Source of the DNA: Isoetes taiwanensis
Taxonomy: Eukaryota; Streptophyta; Lycopodiopsida; Isoetales; Isoetaceae
NCBI GenBank assembly: GCA_021234155.1
Contig: JAJEKV010000011.1
Coordinates: forward strand, 14,113,255-14,177,254
Direction: 5' to 3'
Length of the DNA: 64,000 bases
Under the pieces are notes generated by a model, which saw only the letters and a program-made list of their open reading frames with translations, was not told where the DNA came from and did not search any database. Both the position numbers and the translations under genes were made by a program. Positions 1 to 11,923 of this stretch are shown here, piece by piece. Within the stretch, counting starts at the first letter, position 1, and each line of letters starts with the position of its first letter.

Positions 1-306
1 GTGCAGGCAAGTGAGAAGGAGTCTCGAGGTGGGGCGCATTACGAGAAGACGGGGGAACCATAAATTAGATTATGAACCCTAATAACTCTTATAATAATAT
101 GTTGAATTATTGTAAGAAGTAACCTTGTTAAGGCTATATAATTTTGTATAAGTACAAATATAGCCTAAATTTTGACATTTAACTTTAATAGGAAGCTGAT
201 CGTTCTAATTAAACTTAAGTGTATGATCTTATGTTGTTTTGCAGGATAGATAGGCGCGTCACCTTAGCGCAATGCTGAGGACAGCATTGTCCTAAGGGGG
301 GGAGAA
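1..306 (+). mobile_element. 3' end of a Ty3/Gypsy-type internal region
   Basis: The first frame stays open from base 1 to a TAA at 61-63 and looks like the extreme C-terminus of a polyprotein that lies mostly outside the window. About 230 bases of AT-rich spacer follow. A purine run with seven G residues then sits directly before the TGTGACG start of the LTR, which is the usual polypurine tract that primes plus-strand synthesis. No domain is recognisable in the few codons present, so the assignment rests on the polypurine tract and LTR. Confidence 0.55.
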
Positions 307-1905
307 TGTGACGTTCCAAGGGAATATACGCCATAAATACGTATATTCCTGGAACCGTCACCATACAAGCCTACCTAGGTAGCCTTGTATGCCTTGGATA
401 AGTGGCAAGGGGGTGCACATCTAAGTTAATTGTTTAACTTAGATAACCTTAGGATAAGGCCCACTTCCACATGTGGTGCCACGTGCCATTCCATGTGGAC
501 CCACACCTATATATGAGCCCTAACCCTAACCCTAGATCCTTTTCCCTGACCTAGCACCTGAACTCTCATCCACGTGCCCGAAACTCCGTTTCGAGCACCA
601 TTCGGCATAGCCTAGCCTGGAGCAGCAGCCCCTGGAGGGTGTGTATGATCGTAGAGGGAGCAGGCCTTCGACCCACGTCTAGGAGCATGGAGACGCCAGG
701 AATGGGAGGAAGCGCTTCTGGAGGAGGTAGGTTGAGTAGAGTTCATGTTAGTTCATCTGGAAGTTAGCACTCCAGATGGGTTAGTGATTCGTGTCTAGAG
801 TAGAGCCACCCTAGATCTTTTGTTGAACATCTTGAACCCTAATCAAGAAACCCTAACTGTTAGTTAGCTATGTATGTTTAGGTTAAGATGTTCATATAAT
901 ATTGATATTGATCATGATGTGATGTATGTGATATGGGTTGATCATGTTGCTCCTCTTGTGTTGGGAAGGGGGGTAGAGACCTAGGGCCATATGTAGTATG
1001 CTCCTAGTGTAGATCCTTTAGTCCCTATTATATGCGGCCTGTGCATAGGAACCCACCGGGCTATGGAGGCTATGATGTGACTCAGCACTACACAACGGGG
1101 CTAGAGGCAAGATGGAGGGAGGATCCCTGCCGAGTGGGGGCTTCGGGGGATCCCATAGTGGGCTAGGCTTATGGTCGGTCACTTTGTGTGGGCCGGGCAT
1201 GGGTCCGACACCTCCTGGGGCAATGGTGTTGCCCTGCCTCTCAAGAGTTGCAAGTGTCAGCTTGGCTCTTGTTTTGGGGGGTTCAGTCGGTTACGAATCG
1301 TGTGTCGCCACGATTCTCTAGCCGCCCGTGGAGCCTCTAGACCCCGAGAAGGGGAGATGCAACCCTTCCTACCTCATCGGACCAGGGAGATGCAACCTGG
1401 AGTAGTCCTGATGGGTGATTCCATGGGGTTGCGTGATCCCAAGGTTAGAGTCATGCCACGCCTTTGGTCTAGCCCATCTGCAAAGTATGCACAGGAGGGG
1501 CGGATGGAGTGGTCAACCCTAGCCATTGTCTTATGCCAGCCCCGCCATTGTTATGACTCGGTCTGCTCTATCTTGAGGCCTATCCAGTCAGTCGACTACC
1601 CTATGTGTCAGAGCCACGGGTAGGAGCTCTCATGTTTTATGGCATATGATTATGTTCTTTGCATCTATGTATGTGCGGTTGAGCTACCCTTGAGGTAGCC
1701 TATTGTATTGTATTGCTAGTTCTGACGTGTTTATGCTTCCGCTGTGATAGGAGCCCATAGGGGAAGGGCGCGCAAGACACCTTCGTGTCCCCTTCCCGCA
1801 CTACGGAGGTTCCAGAGTGCGGGATAGACGGAGGGCCTGTGCGGTACGGGGGATTTCCTGCCGAGTGTACGGTCGGGCACCGTATGTTTAGCAGGGAGCG
1901 TCACA
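307..1905 (+). repeat. 3' LTR of a Ty3/Gypsy-type retrotransposon
   Basis: The block begins TGTGACGTTCC and ends GGAGCGTCACA, an 11-base imperfect inverted repeat with canonical TG and CA ends. At about 1.6 kb it is long but within the range for plant Gypsy LTRs. It contains a TATATATG box at 508-515, which would drive transcription, followed by two and a half CCCTAA units. ORFs of up to 150 codons lie inside it, but none looks like a protein. The matching 5' LTR is outside the window, so the five-base target duplication expected at 1906-1910 cannot be checked. Confidence 0.75.
309..360 (+). other. Long hairpin at the LTR start
   Basis: Outer arms TGACGTTCC and GGAACCGTCA and inner arms GGAATATACG and CGTATATTCC pair around a nine-base loop, giving a stem of about 19 bp that starts two bases inside the LTR. 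It is seen directly in the sequence. Its role is unknown; it could be a folded RNA end or a palindromic regulatory site. Confidence 0.75.
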
Positions 1906-2297
1906 ACGATCAATTTGAGCAAAAACTCCATAACTTAGTTGTCATAAAACAAATCCATACTTGTAGGGACTCATGTTACTTACATGAAAAAACGAGGCAT
2001 GCAAATACGGATTCCTGTTTAAGACACATGTTTTCCTAATGCCCAGCTTGATGAAAAATGTGAGAGATGGATATACTATCGCCCAGAAAAAGAACATTAA
2101 AGAGTAGTCCCATACCACCCAACTGTACTAATGTTGTGGGGCACCCATATGAACCTTTAGAGAGTAACAAATGGCAATTGGTCATTTTATTTGTTAAAGT
2201 ACGTTATGAAAAGTGAACCCTATGGTCATTTAAACTTGAATGCAGATGACATAAGAAAATTGGGGTTGCCTATACAAAGTGCAAGGTAATATCTACC

Positions 2298-3947
2298 ATG
2301 CTGTTGTCCAAACCAATATCAACAATAGAAGCAGCGCTCACATGCTTACAAATTCCAACAATCCAAAGATCAGACACAATCACTTTCATAGACACATCCC
2401 CACCTTCAACAAGGCAACATCTCGTACGTAGAGGTTCAAGCCCTACACTCTCCATGCAGTTGGCTTGTACGCTGCAAGACCAAGCTCTATGCAATACCTA
2501 ACATTCAAGGAATTTTGGAAGAACTATTGTGCCCATCCTTCTAGCAGCAAGAAACATCATTATGGCATAGACAGCTATGGAAACAAGATATGCAAAACAA
2601 ACCAAATGGTTAGATTCACTGACTACCACCAGTTCATCACATGGAAGAATTCTGCTACAACATCCTACTTTCAGAAATCTGGACTAATCTCTACAGAGAA
2701 CACTGGAGAATCATACATTCTTGAATGTCAGCTCGCGGTATTATGAATTGTGAAAAAGACATCATCAAGTACATCGTTTCCTATATTGAGTATCATCTAT
2801 TGGAAGACGAGGAGCAAATGCAAATGCTTCATGCGATATTAACTAAGACACTTACTGCGGTAGATACATCACTGTCCTCACCAAACATAGAAAGTTTCTC
2901 CAACAACAACACATTGTTACATGAACATCAACTCAATCACCCTTTAAAGGATGCATAAGCTGCAATCTTTTAGGAATTGAAGGGTAATCCACACGGTATT
3001 CATGTAATGTCAGGAACACTAGTTCTGGAAAGACCTACCTCATTAAGAAATTGTAGCAGCATTACGAAGATGTCGGTAAACGTGTTGTTATAACTGCAAC
3101 AACTAGAATAGTTGCATCCGGGTGAAGAAGAGCAACTACTGTGCACAATCAATTTTCCATACCGGTGAGAAACCAATGGCCCTCAAATTTGTCGAGATCA
3201 GGGATAAGATATCAGCAAATAAATAGCTTTGACATCATTATAATAGATGAAATTTTCATGATGAGAAGTGTCACATTCAATATAGTTCTGCGCCAAGTAT
3301 CAGAAGTATTGTGCTCTTCAATTGATGAAATACTTCTCACAAGAGCATTACTCCTGTTTGGGGCCCATGCACAACTTCCACCAATTTGCTACTACAAGAA
3401 AGATAAAGATGAATGTTGTTCAGCATGTTTGTTATGCAGTTCCGTTCACTTTCAAAGAGCTCGTAAATACCACCTTCATCAATCCATAAGGCACTCATTG
3501 GACCCCTTTTATTCTGCATTCCTCAATGTCATTCACACCAAAGAGCTAACAAATACAGAGCTAGTAGATAACCTAAAAAATAATAGCATTGACAAGCCAG
3601 AAGCTTTGAAGTTGATTGATCAGAATACTACTGTATTATGCTCCCACAATGAGGACGTCCTCTTCTACAATAAGTTTGCAAATCTGAAGTTGTTCTCGTT
3701 AAACCAGCTAGTGCAAGTCCACATTGACATAAATGCCAAGGAAGAGGATGGTATGGAACCATGGCTTTCAGAGCCTGCTTTTCATGAAATCCCATATGTT
3801 GCAATGGGTTGTAAGGTCATAATCACATCAAACTTAGATCTGCAATTCTCAATAGCCAATGGCACAAAAGCAATAGTGACATACATTGACATCGATGACA
3901 ACAACCAAGTTCAATCTATTGTATGCAGCATAAATGATTCTCTTTAA
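2298..3947 (+). pseudogene. Pif1-family DNA helicase, broken
   Basis: Pif1-type helicases unwind DNA using ATP and are also a domain of Helitron Rep-helicase proteins. Upstream pieces at 2298-2958 lie in different frames. A Walker A motif (NTSSGKT) is encoded near 3019-3039. Walker B with DEIF follows near 3250, then an FGAHAQLPPI segment corresponding to the usual GDxxQLPP motif, but with Asp changed to Ala. The C-terminal CKVIITSN...ANGTKA segment resembles the helicase motif ending in NGT. In-frame TAG and TGA codons separate Walker A from Walker B, and the N-terminal part is frameshifted, so it is a pseudogene. No Rep nuclease domain was seen, so a Helitron origin is possible but unproven. 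Confidence 0.7.
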
Positions 3948-4226
3948 TATGTCACAATTAAAAGAACAAAGATGGTTCACAAACACCACAACGACAAGCA
4001 TCTATACAAAAGGACATTTCCATTAACACTAGCATACTGGTATCCAGTCCCAAGGGTCAACAATAGATCACAAAGTGATTGTAGTTGTCAGAAAGGCGTT
4101 TACACCAAGCTTGCTCTATGGGATGCTCTCAAGAGTTAGAACCTACAGATTTCAAGCCAAACAATGCTCTGCTTATGCATTAAATGCAAGTACAAGCCTT
4201 AATAATATTTTAATGTCATAACACAC

Positions 4227-4484
4227 CTAGGTTTCTTTCAATAGCAACTCACTGCCAAAAGAGTTGCTAGAAGAAGAGATTGAGGCTTTTTTCCTTTTCA
4301 TCTCATCGACATCATCTAGATTCACATTTGCATCCATCTTATTCTTCTTGCCTATTAGGACAAATGGGTTATCTAGCATTTCCACATCATCGTCTGTATC
4401 TGCATCTGCCCATTTGGAGTTGCCCTTATGTAGCACCAATGCCATTTCAAGATGGCATGCTTCACGTGTATCCTTGCTAGTCAT
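4227..4484 (-). CDS. Unrecognised acidic ORF, doubtful
   Basis: This 85-codon minus-strand frame is rich in Asp, Lys and Ser and contains a short stretch like a C-terminal gag tail (DNPFVLIGKKNK). No domain is recognised and no partner exon is evident. It overlaps plus-strand frames of similar length that look non-coding. It could be a fragment of a retroelement ORF1 or chance. Confidence 0.2.
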   Translation of the reverse strand: MTSKDTREACHLEMALVLHKGNSKWADADTDDDVEMLDNPFVLIGKKNKMDANVNLDDVDEMKRKKASISSSSNSFGSELLLKET

Positions 4485-4618
4485 ACCTACAAGATCCCCC
4501 TTCTCTGGAAGTTGCCTCTGTGATATACTTAGACAATGGTGACATCGGTTGAGGAACCTCTACAGTTTTTGGATCCAGTGTGTGATGGAAGCCTAGTTCT
4601 TGGTCATATTTCTAGTTC

Positions 4619-4897
4619 TTGGTTTGGGTGCATATTCACACGGGGGATGACTCCGGGCAACAAGAGCTGTTGGATAGGCATATTCACCCCTTATTCCTTA
4701 ATCTACACCGTACGTAAAGTTCCTCGTTTGTGGGGTATGCAAGTACAAAATTTGCTATACTGTATAACAAGATTCGCAAAATACTATAAGATTTCAAGCG
4801 GAATACTATATGGTGTTGATTCCGTATGTGCAAAATACAATTATGAGGGCTCTCGCTGCCCTACGTCACCCCCCGTGTGAATATACACCCAAACCAA
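4619..4897. mobile_element. Short inverted-repeat element (MITE-like)
   Basis: Terminal inverted repeats of about 31 bases bound this 0.28-kb block. The left end reads TTGGTTTGGGTGCATATTC and continues to about 4650; the right end is its reverse complement with about two mismatches, at 4864-4897. No convincing target duplication was found. The terminus resembles that of the better-defined MITE at 34,440 (CTTGGTTCGGG), so the two may be related. The interior carries no protein signature. Confidence 0.5.
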
Positions 4898-5539
4898 AGG
4901 GGGTTTAAGGGGGATTTTAATTTAAATGTGTTAAACCCAATGGTTGTGTTAATTAATGTCAATGGTAGTTATGTGTTGGTTGTTAATGTCAATGGTTGTT
5001 ATGTGTTGGAGGATTTAATTTTTATATGTTGGATGTTAATGGTTTGTGTTGCAAAAATTTTTTTTTTTTTGTTCCTTCGGCCTTTAGGGACGCCACCCCC
5101 CAAAGTGTGACAAAAATTTTAGAATTCAAACCAGGAAAAAACTAGAATTCATTTGAGGCTTTCATCACCTGTAGCTTTTGAAGTTCATCACAATAAAACA
5201 AGTAGAACATAAGTAAAACTTACCATAAAGATAGAGCAGATTGATCCCATTATTCTGAAAGTCATAAAGTTTGCAACACCCATACACAAACATTTTTCAA
5301 CTGGAATTTAACAGCAGCCTTTGGCCTCCACGAATTCTTATGGTGAGAAACCAAAGTGGGAAACTTTTCTGCTTGTTAGCACAAGGATCTAAAAGCCTTG
5401 GAATTTGCTTAATAACTACCTCAAAATCTAAAAATATATGGTAATTTTTTGCAAGCTTCATTCGGAATGAGCCATAAAACAATATCCAATAGCGCAATCC
5501 TGTATTAATCAGCTGGTAGGATGTGAAAGCCTACCAAAT
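4898..5539. other. No gene seen; short tandem repeats
   Basis: Plus-strand frames here are made of a degenerate repeat around GTTAATGTCAATGGTTGTTA (4955-5040) and a T12 tract near 5060. Nothing protein-like was recognised in the remainder. Confidence 0.5.
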
Positions 5540-5960
5540 CCGGCCGAAAAATTGCTGTTTTAACATAGATAATTTAATCAAACATATCCATATCATACAC
5601 TATCAAAAAGATCTCGGAGAGAACTTTCCAACGCAATAAAAATCATCTGAAACAGAGCTCTGTATCAAAAGTTATGATAAGAAATGTGTTGCCGGCGGGA
5701 AAACTGCACTACATGCGCCCTTCAAGCCCTTCATGTGCCCAACCCGGCCGAAAAATTGCTGTTTTAGCATAGATAACTTAACCAAACATATCCATATCAT
5801 ACACTATCAAAAAGATCTCGGAGAGAGCTTTCCAACGCAATAAAACTCATCTGAAACAGAGCTCTGGATCAAAAGTTATGATAAGAAATGTGTTGCCGGC
5901 GGGAAACTACACTACATGCACTACATGCGCCCTTCAAGCGCCCTTCAAGCTCTTCATGTG
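5540..5960. repeat. Two-copy 203-bp tandem repeat
   Basis: Units start CCGGCCGAAAAATTGC at 5540 and 5743. They are nearly identical over their length apart from scattered substitutions and a small internal duplication of CACTACATG near the end of the second copy. No ORF runs through the units. Confidence 0.85.
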
Positions 5961-6086
5961 CCCATTATGCACCACACACATAAAAAGAGGGCTTTTGTTG
6001 TGAGCCATTGGTTGTTGACCATTATGCACCACACGCACAAAAAAAGGGCTTTTGTTGTGAGCCATTGATTGTTGACCATTGAAAAA
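5961..6086. repeat. Two-copy tandem repeat of about 63 bp
   Basis: Two successive units carry ATTATGCACCACAC followed by GGGCTTTTGTTGTGAGCC and TTGTTGACCATT. The block directly follows the 203-bp repeats. Confidence 0.75.
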
Positions 6087-6226
6087 AAAAAGGCTAAAAT
6101 CAATGGCTCAGAAATGGTGCACTCTAAATGTACGCATTAGTACATCCATTTGAATACATCATGAAATCATAGAAAAACCTTAGTGAAAAGCGTACAAAAA
6201 CACAAAGAAAATCCCCTGTTATTATG

Positions 6227-7892
6227 CTACATATTTACCATGCTTGGGAGCCACCACTTGCCATTGAGTCTCCCCGTATAGGGTATCCTCTTTAGTTTTT
6301 GGCACACTTGTAGACATGTTTTCAGGCATACTTTCTGCAATAGCTGACAAACAGGGGGTGGCGATGGTTGCTTCCAGAGCGGATGTGAAAGGGAGAGTGA
6401 CAGTGAACTAGAGGGGTTCATGCATCCCTTGAGAAGTTTCTTTCTATGCATCTCCCATAGGCTAGTATATACATGCTCTTTATCTTTGCCCTTGAAGGCA
6501 CATTGACCATTGGCAGTTGTGTGGTTGTTTACATCTTATAACTCTACAGTGGGGAACATCCTCCTAATTTCCCACCCATTTAAGAGTTTAAGTAAAAATG
6601 TAAAGCAACATATTCCACTTTTCACAGTCACACCTTTGGGGATCGGTGTATTTGTTGGGATAGCAACGCAAATTCTAGAACCTTTTGCGATTGAGTGTGA
6701 GATATGAACCCAGCATATTCCAATTGATTTTAGGAACTCAGGGACTAACAAGTCGGGTGGCAGGTGCTCGATTTCAAACCAGCATGGGATTTTGATAGCA
6801 GAAAGGCAACTAGGAGAGAAGCCTGGCGTGTAAAATTGGTATTAAAGTCTCAGGAAAAAGAGTCTGCAACACGGGCAATTAATCTGTCCACAACTGCTTC
6901 ACACTCAAACATAATGAGGAAAAAGTTATTGCCCGGAGCCTTTAACGATTGGTGTTGGGGTAAAACCTAGCCTCTTCAAGTGTGATGATAGCCAAGTACT
7001 TAAATCTGCGCAAATCTAGGAAGCCCCCAATAAAAAAGCCTACAACTGAGCGTGAGATCAAGCTTTCTAGGTATGTTTTGTGCATTTCATGATCAATTTC
7101 TACAACTGGAAAATTACCTTCTACTTCCACGTTAGTGCCAGTAACCATTACAGATTTATCATTCTCAGTTGCTATTCCTGGGTTCTAAATGAGACCCTCC
7201 TCTAGCATTTGAAGCGCCTTTGTAGCTCTAGTGCTTCTATTAGCCTCATGGGTTTGGTTCTGAATCCACTCTAAAAATCTCAGTTTATTCACTTTTCTCA
7301 CTGAGTCCTGTTCTTTCCAAGTTGAAACTTTTAGATAAGCCCCTTGGTTTTGTGCTATCTTCTCTAGACTAGTATCAATCCTTATAGCTTGATGCTCTGT
7401 CCCCACTTTCTTTCCCTTGATTTCTACAGGCGTATGACCATCATGTTTCTCTAAATTAGTTACCACACTGGATGCTTGTTTATGGGTAAGTTCTTCTACT
7501 CCATTTTGTGAGCCAAGACTTTCCTGATTTTCTACTTCCATATCTACTATTTCAGAGTTTTGTTTCCTAGTATGATGAGTTCTATCATCCAAGTTATTAG
7601 AAGACTTATATATGATGCTTTTCTGGCATCCCCTTTGTGCTTTTCTCATTCGCTCCATTCGATCCTTGCTATGATGTACTAGTATTGAGTCTACTAGAGC
7701 AAGGGAGGGGGTGGGCGGTAAAGGGTGCATGCGCGATAGGAGGCAACCCCACCCTACCCCTAATGCAACCATAGGCAAGCAAGAACTGTGGCTTATCCCA
7801 TGTGGAGCAAAAGCCCTTGAATTTGCAGCCTGATTACCCCTTGCAGGGGCCGATTGGGGCCTTGGGCCTGAACTAGAACCTGCCCCTAACAA
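6227..7892 (-). pseudogene. Decayed L1-type ORF1 (gag-like)
   Basis: Minus-strand frames at 7892-7185, 7148-6942 and 6751-6227 read in order as pieces of one protein. The upstream part is hydrophilic and coiled-coil-like. The middle carries a VGFFIGG segment followed by residues like the DUF4283 region of plant LINE ORF1 proteins. The last part has KGSRICVAIPTNTPIPKGV, a typical spot for the plant gag-like zinc-knuckle linker. Several frameshifts and stops break it. The order relative to the L1 ORF2 relic at 8.2-9.6 kb does not fit a single element, so these are probably two insertions. Confidence 0.45.
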
Positions 7893-8218
7893 GGGCGGCT
7901 CTTCAAGAGCACTTATGTCTCTACCTGGTTTGCCCGCCGGGGGGTCCTAGGCCCCGTTGGATACACCTGGGTCAAACCCAGTATTTGCTTCACAGGCCGC
8001 CACAGTGGGCTTCCCGATGACCAACGACATTTCTCTCCTCATGCGACCCCTTTTTAAAAAAAAAAAAAATTATTGGTAGGGGTAGTGTTTTTAAACCCTT
8101 ATTTGATGGTGTAAAATAGGGACTTGCTGTACATAATGTTTTTGAACTATTGATTTTGACTTTTTGGCTTTTCTGTATTCTTAGATTTTGAACTATTGCA
8201 ACATTAGATTGATATTTC

Positions 8219-9580
8219 TTTTTTTGAAGGACAAAAGAAAACTATATTAAAAGTAAAATATGATACATAAGAATGCTAAGGGAGGTGGAAATAACCCCAA
8301 ACCTCATCCTTAACATTAAGGTGTAATTTAGAAGTCAAATACTGGTCGTGTAGTTCAGATTTAATCTCATGATAAAGACCTGTAGCAGAAGTGCATTTAC
8401 CTCTGAAAACCACCTGATGTATGTGCTTCCAAATCGCCCAACAAACTAAAGCCCTGTAGATATTAAAAGCCCACTTCTTAAAGCGTGGCTACCTTGGGGG
8501 AAAAAGGCCAAAAAGGATTTTTGACTTGCAAGATGTGTGCGAAATGATGTGCGAATAGCTGCCCAAATGGGGCAGAGGTGATCACATAAAACAAAGCAAT
8601 GCTCTATTGATTCAAGGACGGCTTTGCAAACTGGACAAAGCGGGCTGACGGCTGGTTTTAAAGGAATGAACTTTGACATTAGTCCTCTGTGGACCGCTTG
8701 CCAGAGGAGAATAGACTGCTTAGGGGGAACGTTCTTGTCTCCAGGTCCTGGACCAAACCAACTAGTGAGCGGCATCTAGAACTACTCGTTGAGATGAAGG
8801 TGACAAAGGAGGTTGCACCGTGAGATGTTTGTAGCATGTGTTAACAAAATGCCTACCCCAAGAGATATTGACTAGAAACTCCCATATGGATTCAATATCA
8901 AGATTCGGCCGCAATGGGATATTATCAGCTACCATTTCCACGTAAAATAGTCTAGCTCAATGAAATTGTAGGTGACCTTGAAGTTCTGCCAGAAGCAGAG
9001 CCGATCGCCCAAGTACCAAGATTGCAGATCAGTTATACTCTTAGAAAGCCATCTGTGCTGAGTCCTAGGATGCAGGGACGAAACCAGTGGGACGGAGCCA
9101 ACGGGCAGAGGTACCCAAAGAAAAGCCAAAGAAGTCTGGGACCAATTCGAAGGATGTAAAGAGGTTAATGATTTCATAGCATCGCATGCTTTAAATACCC
9201 GGCGAAGGAAGGGAGATGCATTCGGGCCGGCTTCAAGGGATGGTAGGTGTGACACGAGTGCCAGTTTCCCAAAGGCACAAGAATGCTCTATGGCTTGAAC
9301 AAGCAATCGCATACTACAAGACTATGTATATCCTAACAAGATCCTCCACACAAAGTTTGAGATTAGAATTTTACTATGTAGAGATAAATCCATCATGCCA
9401 AACCACCATCCCTTTTCGGTTGTAGTTTGTACACCAAGTAAAACTAGTGTTAAATCAAAATACCAAATTGTTGGAAAAAGAACTGCATTCCAATATATAT
9501 GCCACTTGCACATATTGCAACTATGTGTGAGATGGGCACTTATAAATGAGCCAGTGATGACAAAAAAAGTCACCAATCTT
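8219..9580 (-). pseudogene. 5'-truncated L1 LINE, ORF2 C-terminus
   Basis: The minus-strand frame at 8775-8446 encodes the reverse-transcriptase zinc-binding domain (zf-RVT) found at the end of plant L1 ORF2. Visible features are PPKQSILLWQAVHRGL, then CPVCKAVLESIEHCFVLC with the Cys-His pattern. The frame at 9312-8929 has the preceding linker (ASPFLRRVFKACDAM). The frame at 9576-9322 has residues like the post-RT SKILISNFVWRIL block. The 3' tail is AAAAAAA after GTCCTTC on the minus strand (T run at 8219-8226). The RT palm itself is missing, so the copy is 5' truncated and dead. Confidence 0.75.
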
Positions 9581-9599
9581 AAAGGGAACTATTACAGCC

Positions 9600-10500
9600 G
9601 CCTATCGTATCTTCACAAATAGCATAGTTGTCATGCCATATAAAAAGCAAATTTTAAATTTGCCAATTACACTAGTGAAAAATAGCGGATTCATAAAAAT
9701 GTGCCATTTGTGCCATTTTGAATTGCCCTTTAAGGGCAAACCCTCATTTGTGTGATGGTTTAGGTGCATATATATTCTTATTGCATTTAGCAGCATTGTT
9801 GATATGTGAATATGCTCAATGGTTCATAACAAGTACATGTTACAACATGATTTATGTTTGCATTATGTCTGGTCATGAATTCTGATTAATCAAACTTGCA
9901 TTGTGCAGAATTTAAAGTTTGCATCGAGTCAGATACAAAAATGACCTAGCGTGTTTTGTAGAGAGGTAAATTGGCTCATAAGGATAATTCATAAAATATG
10001 AAGCTTGAAAATGGCTTTGGTTTTACAATGTTTTTTTTTTATGTGATCTACCACTAATGGTTTATATTGTGTTCATTTCAACAACCTACCATAAAGCAAT
10101 TGCTTTAACAAATCACTATGCCATCCAAAAACCATTGTTGACTATTGCTAGATGAGACTTGTCATGTGAAAATTGATTTTAAAAAGCCATTGCTAGTTTT
10201 AGTGAATCATTATAACATGCAAGAAACTACTTAAAATCCACAACTAACTTTTACAACCCATTATAGCATTAATAACCAACGTTTAAAACCACAACACCTA
10301 CCACTATTGGGTTTGACAAACCACTATTACATATGGTTTTCTTCTACCAAATAAATTCATGTATAGAAAACCACATACATTGTGGTTTTTAGATGGTTTA
10401 ATACTTCTTAAATGCAGTAGTTTATTTTTGGGCTCATTGTGTCATCTTTTAAACGTGCAGTATTAAGTAATGTGATAGGAATCTTTTAATAGAAAGCCAA
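9600..10500. other. No gene seen; AACCACTAT-rich repeat tract
   Basis: From about 10,040 to 10,400 the sequence repeats degenerate AACCACTAT, ACCATTG and their complements many times. No coding frame or element boundary was recognised. Confidence 0.5.
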
Positions 10501-10509
10501 TGTAGACAG

Positions 10510-11540
10510 ACTTCTCATTCATCTCAGCAGAGTTTTCTACAATAGTGGATAGTGGGTAGCCGCGCACATGCAAACTACCCACAAAGAAAAATAAAGGGAA
10601 TGTCCAATTATACAACTTGGTCCCCATAAAATACAATGCAAATAGATGTTTGATTTGTGCACCTCCCGAAAGCTTATCACTGGGATTAAAAAACCCCGCC
10701 CTTTCGGGTTTTCGAGGAAAAACCCTAATGATAAGCCTTCAACAAGGGGCTTGGACAAACGTAAGACTGAGAAATCGCACCTAAAAAACCCACGAGTGGA
10801 AAAGCCGAAGTTGCTGCTGCTTGCCAACCTGTACCTGTACATCACCAACACTTAAATAGAGGGGCTGGTCACCCGTGCCAGGCGAGAAATATATTAAGCA
10901 ATTAGGGGGAGGGGGGAGGGGGGGGTTCAGAGAATAGAGAATAAGGTACTGCTAAAAGAGACGAGGAAGTACTGATGAGACGTTAATGAAGAACCTCGCC
11001 TAATATAGCGGTCTCCCAACCAGAGAAAGCATGCAATGCATGCATGCGAGACATGCATGCTCGCCCTGCGAGACATGCATGCTCGCCCTGCGAGACATGC
11101 ATGCTCGCCCCCTCCAAAATCTCGATCCAAGGGCTCGGATCGATAGGATTCTAGAATGGGACTCACATGAAAAAGACAAAAACCTCTCGAATAGAAGGGA
11201 ACTTCCTTATCAAACGGGATCGAGGGCGAAGGTCAAAGGATTATGGCCAAAGAAGAAGCAAGGCCGGGGAAGAACATGGCACATCATGGAAATAAATGTC
11301 AATTTGGTCAATCCAAGCAGAGAGAAGCCCCTCCCCTGCATGGTTTTAAAGAATAGAGAATAAAGTACTGATGAGAGAGACGAGGAAGTGCTGATGAGAC
11401 GTTGGTGAAGAACCTCGCCTAATATAACAATCTTTCAACCAGAGAAAGCAGGCAATAAGTGCATGCGAGACATGCATGCTCGCCCCCTCTAGAATCTCGA
11501 TCCGATGGCTCAGATCGATGGGAATCTTTTTGCGCCACAA
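10510..11540 (-). repeat. Dispersed stem-loop repeat, copy A
   Basis: This stretch aligns over about 1 kb with 33,303-34,340 in the same orientation. Shared parts, in plus-strand order, are a TTCTCATTCATC start, the stem-loop at 10,668-10,740, a spacer, and two direct repeats of about 180 bp (10,938-11,145 and 11,350-11,525) with a similar 200-bp internal segment. The first direct repeat carries three extra GCGAGACATGCATGCTC units. The plus-strand left end would be the 3' end if the element reads on the minus strand. It may be a non-autonomous partner of the LINE at 43.2-44.8 kb. Confidence 0.7.
10668..10740 (-). other. Conserved-core stem-loop, copy A
   Basis: Arms GAA-a-GCTTATCA and TGATAAGC-c-TTC enclose a core of GGGATTAAAAAACCCC, CTTTCGGGTTTTCGAGG and ACCCT, in which AAAACCC also pairs with GGGTTTT. 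The same core recurs at 33.5, 43.3 and 49.95 kb with different flanking arms. Confidence 0.8.
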
Positions 11541-11627
11541 TCCTCCTTCTTTTCTGAAAAACGACAGACTTTTTCAATCAAACAAGGTGCTGCGCACGGA
11601 GGGTTGCCCTCCATGGCCGGAAGGTGA

Positions 11628-11725
11628 AGTGGCAGGTGATCGCCAGTTTACAGGGAACAATGGGTTTGGAGCAGTCATCAACATATCCTAGGTATATTCT
11701 AGCATATGCCTAGAATATTCCACTA
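11628..11725. repeat. Palindrome-bearing dispersed repeat, copy 1
   Basis: The block GCCAGTTTACAGGGA, then GCAGTCATCA, then an imperfect palindrome centred on TATATTCTAGCATAT matches 31,505-31,600. It probably marks the end of a repeated element whose other end was not located. Confidence 0.6.
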
Positions 11726-11923
11726 AAATCGTCAAGGATTTTGTCACCTTTTTCGTCACCATGATCATAAGAAATTACGTTACAGTTTCATCAATAGTTC
11801 ATTACATTGTTATTATCATTTTATTGCTATTAAAAGGGGTGGTTAACCCAATTAAGAAATCTATATGTATTTTGTACACAAATTAAAAAGCTCTAATAAC
11901 ACCATTACTAACTATAAATATTA

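Noticed and set aside
519-535. CCCTAA repeats as interstitial telomere
   Set aside because: Only about two and a half units, inside an LTR next to its TATA box; far too short for a telomeric array.
1171-1623. 150-codon plus-strand ORF
   Set aside because: It lies fully inside the 3' LTR and has no domain; overlapping frames are similarly open.
2298-3947. Autonomous Helitron
   Set aside because: A Pif1-type helicase is present, but no Rep domain, 5' TC terminus or 3' hairpin-CTRR was found around it, so only the helicase relic is called.
10970-11400. CTGATGAG motifs suggesting hammerhead ribozymes
   Set aside because: CTGATGAGACGTT occurs in both direct repeats of copy A, but the required GAAA and closing stems I and III are absent, and copy B has CCGATGAAACG instead.
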